Shown piece by piece: positions 7,504 through 14,698 of a stretch of DNA of 64,000 nucleotides. The stretch is from positions 537,560 through 601,559 of the forward strand of contig NZ_QZWF01000005.1 of NCBI RefSeq assembly GCF_004187715.1. Direction: 5' to 3'. Both the position numbers and the translations under genes were made by a program. This stretch comes from Streptomyces sp. F001. Lineage in GTDB: Bacteria > Actinomycetota > Actinomycetes > Streptomycetales > Streptomycetaceae. Numbering within the stretch: position 1 is the stretch's first letter; the number at the start of each line of letters is the position of its first letter. Below the pieces are notes generated by a model. It did not search any database. It was not told the origin of the DNA and saw only the letters and a program-made list of their open reading frames with translations.

Positions 7504-8838
7504 GTGAGCGTGCACATGGACGTCGCGTTGGAACTCGACGACATCCAGCGTGGAGTTCTCAGTCCTCGGCCGACGCCATACGCGGCGACCTACCTCGCCT
7601 TCCGCATCGACGATCAGGGTGATGGGCGGGAGTTGATGCGGCGCGCGAGTACAGCGGTGACCTCCGCAGCGGACTCGGTCAGCCCGTTGGGAGAGACCTG
7701 GGTGAGTGTGGCCGTCACCTGTCGCGGCCTGGAGGCGCTGGGGGTGCCGCGCTCCTCGCTGGATACGTTCGCCTGGGAATTCCGGCAGGGGATGGCGGCC
7801 CGCGCCCAAGCGCTGGGCGATGTGGGCGAGAGCAGCCCGGAACACTGGGAGGCGCCGCTGGGCAGCCCCGACGTCCATGTGGTGGTCACCGCGGTCGCGC
7901 CCGACCCGGCGCGCTTGGAGGCGGCCGTCGACCGGGCCCGTCCGGCGTACGACCGACTGTCCGGCGTGACGGCGATATGGCGGCAGGACTGCTACGCGCT
8001 GCCCACCGAGACCGAGCATTTCGGCTATCGCGACGGGGTCAGCCATCCGGCCGTCGAAGGCAGCGGCATACCGGGATCCAACCAGTTGGAAGTGCCGTTG
8101 AAGGCCGGTGAGTTCGTTTTGGGCTACCGGGACGAGATCGGCGGCATCCAGAGCCCCGAGCCCGCCGTCCTGGGCCGCAACGGCAGTTACGCGGTCTTCC
8201 GCAAGCTCCATCAGAAGGTCGCCGAGTTCCGCCGCTACCTGCGGGACAACTCGACCGGGCCCCAGGACGAAGAACTGATCGCCGCGAAGATCATGGGACG
8301 CTGGCGCAGCGGTGCTCCCCTGGCGCTGGCCCCGCAAGCCGACGAGCCCGCGCTCGGCGCCGACCCGTACCGCCGTAACACCTTCCTGTACGAGAGCGAC
8401 GATCCGTCGGGATTCAAGACGCCCGGAGGCTGTCACATCCGCCGTGCCAACCCCCGTGACGCCGCGGTGGCGGGAGAGGTGCGACTGCACCGCATGATCC
8501 GCCGCGGCGCCGTCTACGGTCCGCCGCTGCCCGAGGGGGTACTGGAGGACGACGGGGCCGACCGCGGCCTCATGTTCGCGTTCGTCGGCGCGCATCCGGG
8601 GCGGCAGTTCGAGTTCGTCCAGTCGCAGTGGATGAACGACGGCGTCTTCTTCGGCGCGAACAACGCCCAGGACCCCGTGACCGGATCCCGCGACGGCTCC
8701 ACCGGCTTCACCATTCCCCGGCGGCCGCTGCGCCGACGCCTCGCCCCACTGCCGCGGTTCGTCGTCACCCGAGGAGGCGAGTACTGCTTCCTGCCGAGCC
8801 TGACCGCCCTGCGCTGGCTAGGCGGCCTGCACGACTGA
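7504..8838 (+). CDS. DyP-type haem peroxidase
   Basis: The 444-residue product matches dye-decolourising peroxidases. The GxxDG motif appears as FGYRDGVSHP near residue 174, with the catalytic distal Asp; the proximal haem His is probably in CHIRRANPRD near residue 311, and KAGEFVLGYRDE and RNGSYAVFRKL are typical family segments. Known members oxidise dyes, phenols and manganese with hydrogen peroxide. There is no Tat signal at the N terminus and no encapsulin gene nearby, so the enzyme is probably cytoplasmic. The GTG start is replaced here by ATG-like coding for MSVHMD; the preceding gap is 20 bases and the following transporter gene starts four bases after the stop. Confidence 0.9.
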   Translation: MSVHMDVALELDDIQRGVLSPRPTPYAATYLAFRIDDQGDGRELMRRASTAVTSAADSVSPLGETWVSVAVTCRGLEALGVPRSSLDTFAWEFRQGMAARAQALGDVGESSPEHWEAPLGSPDVHVVVTAVAPDPARLEAAVDRARPAYDRLSGVTAIWRQDCYALPTETEHFGYRDGVSHPAVEGSGIPGSNQLEVPLKAGEFVLGYRDEIGGIQSPEPAVLGRNGSYAVFRKLHQKVAEFRRYLRDNSTGPQDEELIAAKIMGRWRSGAPLALAPQADEPALGADPYRRNTFLYESDDPSGFKTPGGCHIRRANPRDAAVAGEVRLHRMIRRGAVYGPPLPEGVLEDDGADRGLMFAFVGAHPGRQFEFVQSQWMNDGVFFGANNAQDPVTGSRDGSTGFTIPRRPLRRRLAPLPRFVVTRGGEYCFLPSLTALRWLGGLHD

Positions 8839-8842
8839 CAGC

Positions 8843-9802
8843 GTGACGACGGACGCCCCGGCGCCGTCCCCACGTGCTCCGCCGCCCGAGGGGAAGCTGA
8901 TGGAGACCCTGCACCTGGTGCTCAACGCAGTCACCGTCATCTTCATAGCGGCCACCATGTTCGCCGCCGGCCTGGGCGCCACGGTCTCGGCACTGCGCGG
9001 GATCTTCACCAATGTCCCGCTCCTGCTGCTGGCCCTGATCACCAACATGGTGATCGTCCCGCTGCTCGGCTGGGGCATCGGTGCGCTGTTCAGCCTCCCC
9101 TCGGCCGCCTTCATCGCACTGATCCTGGTCGCCTCGTCCCCGGGCGGCCCTTTCGGGGCGAAACTGGCCATGGTGCAGAGCGGTGACGTCGCCGGCGGCG
9201 CGGCGATGCAGGTGCTGCTCGCCTCCGTCGGCAGTATCACCTTCGCCCCCACCGTCAACGGCCTCCTGACCGCCGCCGACGTAGGCACCAACGTCTCCCT
9301 CGACGTGGGAGCACTGGTGCGGACCGTGGCCCTGCTGCAACTCGTACCGTTCGCCATCGGCCTGCTGATACGCCGATACGCCGAGCCCACCGCACGGTCG
9401 TGGCACCCCCCGGCGGCGGCGGTCTCCAACGTCACATTTTTGATCGTGCTGGCGGGCATGCTGCTCGGCAACTGGCAGGGCGTCGTCGCGCTCCTCGGCT
9501 CCCTCGCGCTCCTCGCCGGGTTCCTGCTCTCGGCCATTGCCTTCGCCGTAGGAACGCTGCTGGCCACGGGTCCGCCCGTGCGGCGCACCACCATGGGCGG
9601 TGTCGCGTCGGTGCGCAATGCCGGTCCCGCGCTGGCCGCGATCGGTATCGCCTTCGACAACCAGCCCGCCATTCTCGGAGCGCTCGCCGCCATCCTGCTC
9701 AGCGGCCTGGCAGCAGCCCTGCCGATCGCCACCTTTCTCAGCAGCCGGCGAACAGCCCCTACGGCAGCGGAGACGGGTGTGCGGACGAATGGCCGACGAT
9801 GA
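8843..9802 (+). CDS. BASS-family (bile acid:sodium symporter-like) transporter
   Basis: The GTG at 8843 lies only four bases after the DyP stop, with the ribosome site inside the DyP gene. The 319-residue protein has nine or ten hydrophobic helices and the family's SSPGGPFGAKLAM loop between helices, where the crossover motif and sodium sites lie in characterised symporters. Substrates in the family include bile acids, pantoate and other organic anions; none can be assigned here. A soluble Pro-rich leader of about 20 residues precedes helix 1; the in-frame ATG at 8900 would remove it. Co-transcription with a peroxidase suggests uptake or export of the peroxidase substrate or product. Confidence 0.82.
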   Translation: MTTDAPAPSPRAPPPEGKLMETLHLVLNAVTVIFIAATMFAAGLGATVSALRGIFTNVPLLLLALITNMVIVPLLGWGIGALFSLPSAAFIALILVASSPGGPFGAKLAMVQSGDVAGGAAMQVLLASVGSITFAPTVNGLLTAADVGTNVSLDVGALVRTVALLQLVPFAIGLLIRRYAEPTARSWHPPAAAVSNVTFLIVLAGMLLGNWQGVVALLGSLALLAGFLLSAIAFAVGTLLATGPPVRRTTMGGVASVRNAGPALAAIGIAFDNQPAILGALAAILLSGLAAALPIATFLSSRRTAPTAAETGVRTNGRR

Positions 9803-10713
9803 CGCGCTCATGTTCATCGACGGGACGGGCCTGTCATCGAGTGGCACCGTCCCGCCGAGGAGCTTTTCGGACGGTCCGCCACACAGGCTGTCAGGCCAGC
9901 CCGCGGCCTCACTCATGGGCGAGGCTCCGTTGGTGAAACATGCGCACCATCGACGAGTCGGGTCGCGGGCTGTTCCTCATCAGACGGCTCACACGTGCCG
10001 ACAGCTGGGCCACCGACCGCCTCTCGGGCAGACCTCTAGCCAGAACACATCCAGCACACATGAGGCCGGGAAACAGCGTCAGGATGGCACGAAGGTCCCG
10101 GGTCCTGCCCTGAGACATCCGACCGATTCGACGTCGGGCAGACCATCACCGTGATCGAGGACCCCGAGGGCGAGCTCCGCCCCCAGACACCAGGCCAGGC
10201 AGACGCGACGGGTGACGCCCTCGGCTCAGGGGGCACTCGGCGTGCAAGACACGACCGTCACGGCCTGGAGCGGCGAACTGCTCCAGATGGCGCGTCACCC
10301 CGTCGAGCAGTTCGGCCGGGAACGAGAGGCTCAGCCCGTGTCACAGCCGTGCCAGAAGGAGCGGGAAATCACGGGGACTCTGGGAGACTGACGGCTCCTC
10401 AGGCCGACACCAGCACGAGCACGGATCCCGCAGGTCAACCATCACGCGGCCCCACCTTGCTCCTCAAGCGGTGCTCTCCCCGCCGACGTTGGGCTCAGCC
10501 TTCCTGCTCCTCGACAAGGCCGCAGGCGAAGGGAAACGACTCCAAGAACTCCCCTCGCGCGGGATCCGGCTCGGCTTCGGCCAGGTCAGTGAGCACCTGC
10601 ATGAGGCGTTCGCGCTGGGCGATCGACGCTGATATCGGGGAGCCGGGTGCGGTCGGCCGGTGCTCACCGCTTGCTCCTCTGCCTTCCCGGCTCCCCGCGA
10701 CCCAGCGCAGCGT
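9803..10713. other. Gene-poor region with PAS/ATPase debris
   Basis: No intact gene is seen across about 900 bases. Fragments of a PAS-SpoIIE-ATPase type protein can be read on the plus strand, and a 55-codon frame on the minus strand ending at 10499 (AQRERLMQVLTDLAEAEP, then FLESFPFACGLVEEQEG) looks protein-like but lacks a good start. The region separates the DyP operon from the lone rpoA. Confidence 0.45.
9820..10060 (+). pseudogene. Remnant of a PAS / histidine-kinase-like ATPase protein
   Basis: In one frame from about 9830 the translation reads DGPVIEWHRPAEELFGRSAT, which matches the first helix-strand of a PAS domain. About 110 bases later another frame reads TIDESGRGLFLIRRLTRADS, which matches the G2 box and following helix of the anti-sigma-type ATPase domain in Streptomyces SpoIIE proteins (compare DEGGRGLLLVAQLARRWG in the intact gene at 56672). 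The phosphatase middle is gone. A weaker PAS-like segment, VTAWSGELLQMARHP, occurs near 10260. Confidence 0.5.
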
Positions 10714-11730
10714 TCAGTACTGCTCGGTCTCCACGAAACCCGTGCTCCCGTTATCGTCCGCGTCGAAGGCAGCAGCGGTCGGGTCGAATCCGGGCGGGCT
10801 GTCCTTCAGAGCCAGGCCCATACCGGCCAGCTTCGCCTTGACCTCGTCGATGGACTTCGCACCGAAGTTGCGGATGTCCAGCAGGTCGGCCTCGGAGCGC
10901 GCCAGGAGCTCTCCCACGGAGTGGACGCCCTCACGCTTGAGGCAGTTGTACGACCGAACGGTGAGCTCCAGCTCCTCGATCGGCAGCGCCATGTCGGCCG
11001 CGAGCGCGGCGTCCGTCGGGGACGGACCCATGTCGATGCCCTCGGCGTCGATGTTGAGCTCACGGGCGAGCCCGAACAGCTCGACCAGCGTCTTACCGGC
11101 AGAAGCCATCGCGTCACGCGGACGCATCGCCTGCTTGGTCTCGACGTCGACGATCAGCTTGTCGAAGTCGGTGCGCTGCTCGACACGCGTGGCCTCGACC
11201 TTGTACGTGACCTTCAGAACGGGCGAGTAGATGGAGTCGACCGGGATACGGCCGATCTCCTGGCCCACCTGCTTGTTCTGCACGGCGGAGACGTAACCAC
11301 GGCCACGCTCGACCGTGAGCTCCATCTCCAGCTTGCCCTTGCCGTTGAGCGTGGCCAGGACGAGATCGGGGTTGTGCACCTCGACACCGGCCGGGGGCGC
11401 GATGTCGGCGGCGGTGACCAGACCCGGGCCCTGCTTGCGCAGGTACATCACGACGGGCTCGTCGTGCTCGCTGGAAACCACCAGCTGCTTGATGTTGAGG
11501 ATCAGGTCGGTGATGTCCTCCTTGACGCCCGGCACGGTGGTGAACTCGTGCAGGACACCGTCGATGCGGATGGACGTGACCGCCGCACCGGGGATCGAGG
11601 ACAGCAGGGTACGACGCAGGGAGTTGCCGAGGGTGTAGCCGAAGCCCGGCTCCAGCGGCTCGATCACGAACCGGGAGCGGAACTCGTCGACGACCTCTTC
11701 GGTCAGTGACGGACGCTGAGCGATCAGCAC
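10714..11730 (-). CDS. rpoA: RNA polymerase alpha subunit
   Basis: The GTG at 11730 follows GGAGG by nine bases and gives a 338-residue alpha subunit beginning with LIAQRPSLTEEVVDEF. The N-terminal assembly domain (GFGYTLGNSLRRTLLSSIPG), the linker and the C-terminal DNA/activator-binding domain (LLARSEADLLDIRNFGAKSI) are all present, ending FVETEQY as in Streptomyces alpha. It is full length, with no frameshift, so it should be functional. The location is odd: rpoA normally sits between rpsD/rpsK and rplQ in the S10-spc-alpha ribosomal region, and none of those genes is here. This is therefore probably a second copy. From memory it differs from the S. coelicolor protein at a few places (DMALPIEE, GVHSVGELLARS, tail), so it has diverged slightly. 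Confidence 0.95.
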   Translation of the reverse strand: MLIAQRPSLTEEVVDEFRSRFVIEPLEPGFGYTLGNSLRRTLLSSIPGAAVTSIRIDGVLHEFTTVPGVKEDITDLILNIKQLVVSSEHDEPVVMYLRKQGPGLVTAADIAPPAGVEVHNPDLVLATLNGKGKLEMELTVERGRGYVSAVQNKQVGQEIGRIPVDSIYSPVLKVTYKVEATRVEQRTDFDKLIVDVETKQAMRPRDAMASAGKTLVELFGLARELNIDAEGIDMGPSPTDAALAADMALPIEELELTVRSYNCLKREGVHSVGELLARSEADLLDIRNFGAKSIDEVKAKLAGMGLALKDSPPGFDPTAAAFDADDNGSTGFVETEQY

Positions 11731-11947
11731 GAGGAATTGCCTCCAGTGTTTGGCGCCCGCTATGTGACGCCGTAGACACCACGAAGGGTACGGCCGGTTC
11801 GGCCGCCTATGAGGCCGAACCGCCCGGCCCCGCCCGTCTGCCGGCCGGTCGACATGCTCAGGGCTTGCCGAGTGAAGTCCACTGATCAACTACTTCTGAT
11901 CCTGAGAGCCAGCCACCAGCGCAGTTCGTAGGCGCATACTGGGGGCA

Positions 11948-12169
11948 ATGACAAAGCCTGTTGCACCGAAGCGTCACTTGCCCACCAGCCCCTTCAAGGC
12001 CCCGGTCGCGCCTGCTCCCAAGCACTTCGCTGTGGGAGACCAGGTCACACACGACGTGTACGGCCTCGGCCGGGTGATCGGCATCGAGGATGGGATCGCC
12101 GCGCTCGTGGATTTCAGTTCTGCGCAGATGCGGATCTTGAGCCCGTACGCCAAGATGACCAAGCTGTAG
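11948..12169 (+). CDS. Small conserved actinobacterial protein, Tudor/CarD-like
   Basis: The 73-residue product starts MTKPVAPKRHLPTSPFKAP and then has VGDQVTHDVYGLGRVIGIED with VDFSSAQMRILSPYAKMTKL. The V-G-D-x-V-x-H-x-x-Y-G-x-G-x-V pattern is that of the small beta-barrel found in CarD-type and UvrD C-terminal Tudor-like domains, which contact RNA polymerase or nucleic acid. Streptomyces genomes commonly encode this stand-alone form; its role is not known to me. It is divergent from the lone rpoA, separated by about 220 bases, which is noteworthy because CarD-like barrels bind polymerase. No terminator was seen. Confidence 0.8.
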   Translation: MTKPVAPKRHLPTSPFKAPVAPAPKHFAVGDQVTHDVYGLGRVIGIEDGIAALVDFSSAQMRILSPYAKMTKL

Positions 12170-12649
12170 GACCGCTGTGCCCGGTCACGGCACGCCAGGC
12201 CCCATCAGGGACCTGCAACGAAAGGCAGACCTCTCATCGACCTGACGACGCTGTTCTCCGCCCTGGAAGGGCAACCCCGCCGTTCCACTGCAGTATCGCC
12301 GCCTCCGACGACAAAACCCTTCCAGGCCCCGGACTTCGGAGAAGACGAGATCTTCTGGTCCGAGGATGCTCAGGTGCCCGCCTCGGGCATGCGTGCGGCG
12401 CGGCCCAAGGCTGCCTAGCGGTGGTTTCGACAGCTACCGGCGGGCTGTCTCCGGTGCTGCGATGAGGAGTGCGGCCGCCTCGGTTTCCGTCTCGTTCGGC
12501 CCCGTTCACGGTCGTTCAGGCGAGAACGCAGGTGAACGCCCTGGCACACAGCCCAGCACCCCGCCAACACAGTGGGAAAGTGTGCGCCTGTCCCCAGTCC
12601 GCGCGAGAGGTGGAGCGCGGCTGGCGCTGGCAGGTTGTCTCCTGCGCCC
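12170..12649. other. Region without a confident gene
   Basis: A plus-strand frame ending at 12418 reads IDLTTLFSALEGQPRRST and later APDFGEDEIFWSEDAQVPAS, which looks like the end of a real protein, but no start codon or ribosome site supports it. The remainder shows nothing I recognise. It may be eroded coding DNA. Confidence 0.35.
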
Positions 12650-12917
12650 CTCAGAAGCTGACGTACCGCACGTCCTGCGATCGATCTACGCGAACAAGGA
12701 GATCGCCGACAACAGCATCCGCTCCAGCGGGCTGGACTGGACCGTGGTCTACCCGACCAGGCTGACCCACGGCCCGGCCAAGGGTACGTACCGCGCGGAC
12801 GATCGGCTGCCGATGAAGGGCAACCCGACGATCAGCCGGGCGGACGGCGCCGCCTTCATGCATCAGGCAGCACACGGGAACGAGTGGATCCACCGCACAG
12901 CCGTCATCTCGGACTGA
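12650..12917 (+). pseudogene. C-terminal fragment of an NAD(P)-binding (NmrA-like/SDR) protein
   Basis: The last 85 or so codons of the frame ending at 12917 match the C-terminal half of an atypical short-chain dehydrogenase: ANKEIADNSIRSSGLDWTVV followed by YPTRLTHGPAKGTYRADDRL and ISRADGAAFMHQAAHG. In this family the segment follows a Rossmann domain with a GxxGxxG motif, but no such motif is present upstream; the preceding 90 codons are unrelated. The gene has lost its cofactor-binding half and is most likely a remnant. It ends just before the first TetR-type operator. Confidence 0.7.
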
Positions 12918-12930
12918 GCATCCGCACCGG

Positions 12931-12948
12931 TTATGACAGTCGTTATAG
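12931..12948 (+). promoter_or_regulatory. Operator 1 of the TetR locus
   Basis: TTATGACAGTCGTTATAG is a near-palindrome of the same form as three other sites around the TetR gene. It lies 52 bases upstream of the first tautomerase-like gene. Confidence 0.7.
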
Positions 12949-12972
12949 ACGGGGTGTAACCTGAGCCGGCGG

Positions 12973-12990
12973 CTATAACGACTGTCATAG
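12973..12990 (+). promoter_or_regulatory. Operator 2 of the TetR locus
   Basis: CTATAACGACTGTCATAG is the inverted counterpart of operator 1, 24 bases away, and ends at the ribosome site (GGAGG) of the gene starting at 13000. A repressor here would block the promoter or initiation. Confidence 0.75.
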
Positions 12991-12999
12991 GAGGATGCC

Positions 13000-13476
13000 G
13001 TGACGATCATCACCGTGAGCGCCCCGAAGGGACGTCTGAGCAAGGAGCAGCGCCGAAAGCTGGCCGAGACGCTGACGGACGCGGTGCTCGTGCCGGAGGT
13101 CGGGCAGTTCGCCCCGGCCGCGCGGGTCGGGTTCCAGGTGCACTTCGTCGAGCGTGAGGCCGACATGACGGCCATCGGCGGACGGCTCCTCGCAGATGCC
13201 GGCCCGGACGCCGACGTCATGGTGATCGACGTGACGGTGATGGACGGGGACTGGCGACAGGAGGTCCGGGCCGAGGTCATCGAACGCGTGCTGGCCGCGA
13301 TGGCCGACGCCTGCGGACTCGCCGAGCCGTCCCCGGCCTGGTGGGTCACCTTCCGGGTGATCGACGAGGGCAGCTGGGGCTCGCGCGGCGGCGTGCTCTC
13401 CACCCTCTCCCTTCTCGACAGCGGTGTGTTCACCGAGGACAAAGCCAAGGCCGTCCGCGCCGCTCTCGGCGCGTGA
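13000..13476 (+). CDS. Tautomerase-superfamily-like protein lacking Pro-1
   Basis: The GTG at 13000 follows GGAGG by five or six bases. The 158-residue protein begins MTIITVSAPKGRLSKEQRRK and contains GFQVHFVEREADM and WRQEVRAEVIERVLAAMADA, a two-unit beta-alpha-beta arrangement like 4-oxalocrotonate tautomerase/MIF proteins. The catalytic amino-terminal proline of that superfamily is absent: after Met the chain is Thr-Ile-Ile. The paralogue at 14267 does have Pro-2. The present protein may have lost the activity, act as a binding subunit, or use another residue. It is controlled by two TetR-type operators and is separated from its paralogue by the repressor gene. Confidence 0.75.
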   Translation: MTIITVSAPKGRLSKEQRRKLAETLTDAVLVPEVGQFAPAARVGFQVHFVEREADMTAIGGRLLADAGPDADVMVIDVTVMDGDWRQEVRAEVIERVLAAMADACGLAEPSPAWWVTFRVIDEGSWGSRGGVLSTLSLLDSGVFTEDKAKAVRAALGA

Positions 13477-13577
13477 CCCGGGCCCGCGCGTCCGCCTTCC
13501 CGACGTCAGGAACCTGAGCACGAGAAGCTGCAGGCATCAGGGCGCCGACCCGCACCCAGTGCGCCCCTTGGGGGATG

Positions 13578-14162
13578 TCAGCCCCTGATCGCGCCGGCGA
13601 CAAGGGCCTCCAGTTGCTCGGCGGTGCGGTCGAGCGGCTCCATGCTGCGCTTGGCGCGACACATGGCGACCGTGCCCTCGACGGACGCGACGACGAGCGT
13701 CGCAAGCTGCGCGGCCCGCTCGGCCTCGGCGCCGTGCGCCCGCAGGGAGGCGGCCAGCAGGCTCTCCCACTGATCGAACACCTCGGCCGCGGCCGCCAGG
13801 GCGGGCGGGATCTCGTCGGCCGGGGCTTCCTCGATGGCCACGGCCAGGACGGGGCAGCCGGCACGGAAGTCGCTCTCGACGACGATCGCGCGCCACAGAG
13901 CAAGGAACGCCCGCAGCCCTTCGACAGGCCCCGCTTCCAGTTCCTTGCGCAAGGCGCGGGCGACCCACTCACCCGTGTACCGGACGGCTTCCGTGGCCAG
14001 CTGCTGCTTGCCCTCGGGGAAGTAGTGGTACGTCGAGCCGAGCGGGGCCTTGGCGTGCTTGGCCATCTCCCGGATGCTCGTGGCGCTCAGACCACGCCGA
14101 CTGATCATGTCGGCGGCACCGGCCACGATCCGCTCGCGTGACGGCGTACTGCTCTTGGCCAC
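13578..14162 (-). CDS. TetR-family repressor, LmrA/YxaF type
   Basis: The 194-residue product starts MAKSSTPSRERIVAGAADMI and has the TetR helix-turn-helix at about residues 26-52 (SATSIREMAKHAKAPLGSTY, then HYFPEGK). The ligand domain includes SDFRAGCPVLAVAIEEAP, the typical segment of the LmrA/YxaF subgroup, whose ligands are often flavonoids, quinones or drugs. The gene is divergent from the second tautomerase gene, and two 18-bp palindromes occupy that divergent promoter; two more precede the first tautomerase gene. Autoregulation and repression of both flanking transcripts is the simplest model. The ligand is likely a substrate of the dehydrogenase or tautomerase. Confidence 0.92.
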   Translation of the reverse strand: MAKSSTPSRERIVAGAADMISRRGLSATSIREMAKHAKAPLGSTYHYFPEGKQQLATEAVRYTGEWVARALRKELEAGPVEGLRAFLALWRAIVVESDFRAGCPVLAVAIEEAPADEIPPALAAAAEVFDQWESLLAASLRAHGAEAERAAQLATLVVASVEGTVAMCRAKRSMEPLDRTAEQLEALVAGAIRG

Positions 14163-14181
14163 CTGCGCACATCCCCTCTGG

Positions 14182-14199
14182 CTATAACGATCGTCATAG
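14182..14199 (+). promoter_or_regulatory. Operator 3 of the TetR locus
   Basis: CTATAACGATCGTCATAG is an 18-bp palindrome with one asymmetric pair (centre CGATCG). It sits 20 bases upstream of the TetR start and fits autoregulation. Confidence 0.78.
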
Positions 14200-14216
14200 T
14201 CTACCGTGACCTCTCG

Positions 14217-14234
14217 TTATAACGATCGTCATAG
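14217..14234 (+). promoter_or_regulatory. Operator 4 of the TetR locus
   Basis: TTATAACGATCGTCATAG repeats operator 3 in the same orientation, 35 bases away, and lies 32 bases before the second tautomerase gene. Confidence 0.78.
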
Positions 14235-14266
14235 CAAGTGGCCGTCGAAGAAACCAAGGAGCCACC

Positions 14267-14698
14267 ATGCCCATGATCCGGCTGACCGCCCCCACCGGTT
14301 CCCTGACCGAACAGGGCCGCACCACCATCCAGCGCGACCTCGCCGCGGTGTTGCTGCGCTGGGAGGGCGCACCCGACACCGCCTTCTTCCGCGCGCAGGC
14401 GTGGAGCTACCTGGTCGAGTTGCCGGAGAGTGCGCAGACCACCGCGGAGGACGACGCGCCGCGTTTCCTGGTGGAGGTCACCGTCCCGCAGGGGGCCCTG
14501 TCCGAGCGACGCAAGGCGGGCCTGGTCGAGGATGCAACGAAGACCGTCCTGGCCGCGGCCGGCCTCACCGCCGACGACGCCCTGCGCGTCTGGGTGCTGG
14601 TGCACGAACAGCCCGACGGCACCTGGGGCGCGGGCGGCTCCGTCGTCCGCTACGCCGACCTGGTGGCACTGGCGAAGGGGCAGCGCACCGATGCGTGA
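14267..14698 (+). CDS. Tautomerase-family protein with Pro-1
   Basis: The 143-residue product starts MPMIRLTAPTGSLTEQGRTT, so removal of Met would expose the catalytic amino-terminal proline of the 4-oxalocrotonate tautomerase/MIF superfamily. A second beta-alpha-beta unit follows (RFLVEVTVPQGALSERRKAG). It ends WGAGGSVVRYADLVALAKG. The stop overlaps the start of the alcohol dehydrogenase gene, so the two enzymes are translationally coupled. The likely chemistry is keto-enol interconversion of a dicarbonyl or unsaturated acid produced or used by the dehydrogenase. The ribosome site is AAGGAG at 14257-14262. Confidence 0.85.
   Translation: MPMIRLTAPTGSLTEQGRTTIQRDLAAVLLRWEGAPDTAFFRAQAWSYLVELPESAQTTAEDDAPRFLVEVTVPQGALSERRKAGLVEDATKTVLAAAGLTADDALRVWVLVHEQPDGTWGAGGSVVRYADLVALAKGQRTDA

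Noticed and set aside
10151..11709. Long plus-strand open frames opposite rpoA
   Set aside because: They are antisense to a fully convincing rpoA, lack ribosome sites and show no family resemblance.
12233..12418. Possible small protein ending at 12418
   Set aside because: It reads like protein but has no start codon or ribosome site, so it is mentioned only in the region entry.
13537..13968. Minus-strand frames overlapping the TetR gene
   Set aside because: They are shadows of the TetR coding frame in high-G+C DNA.
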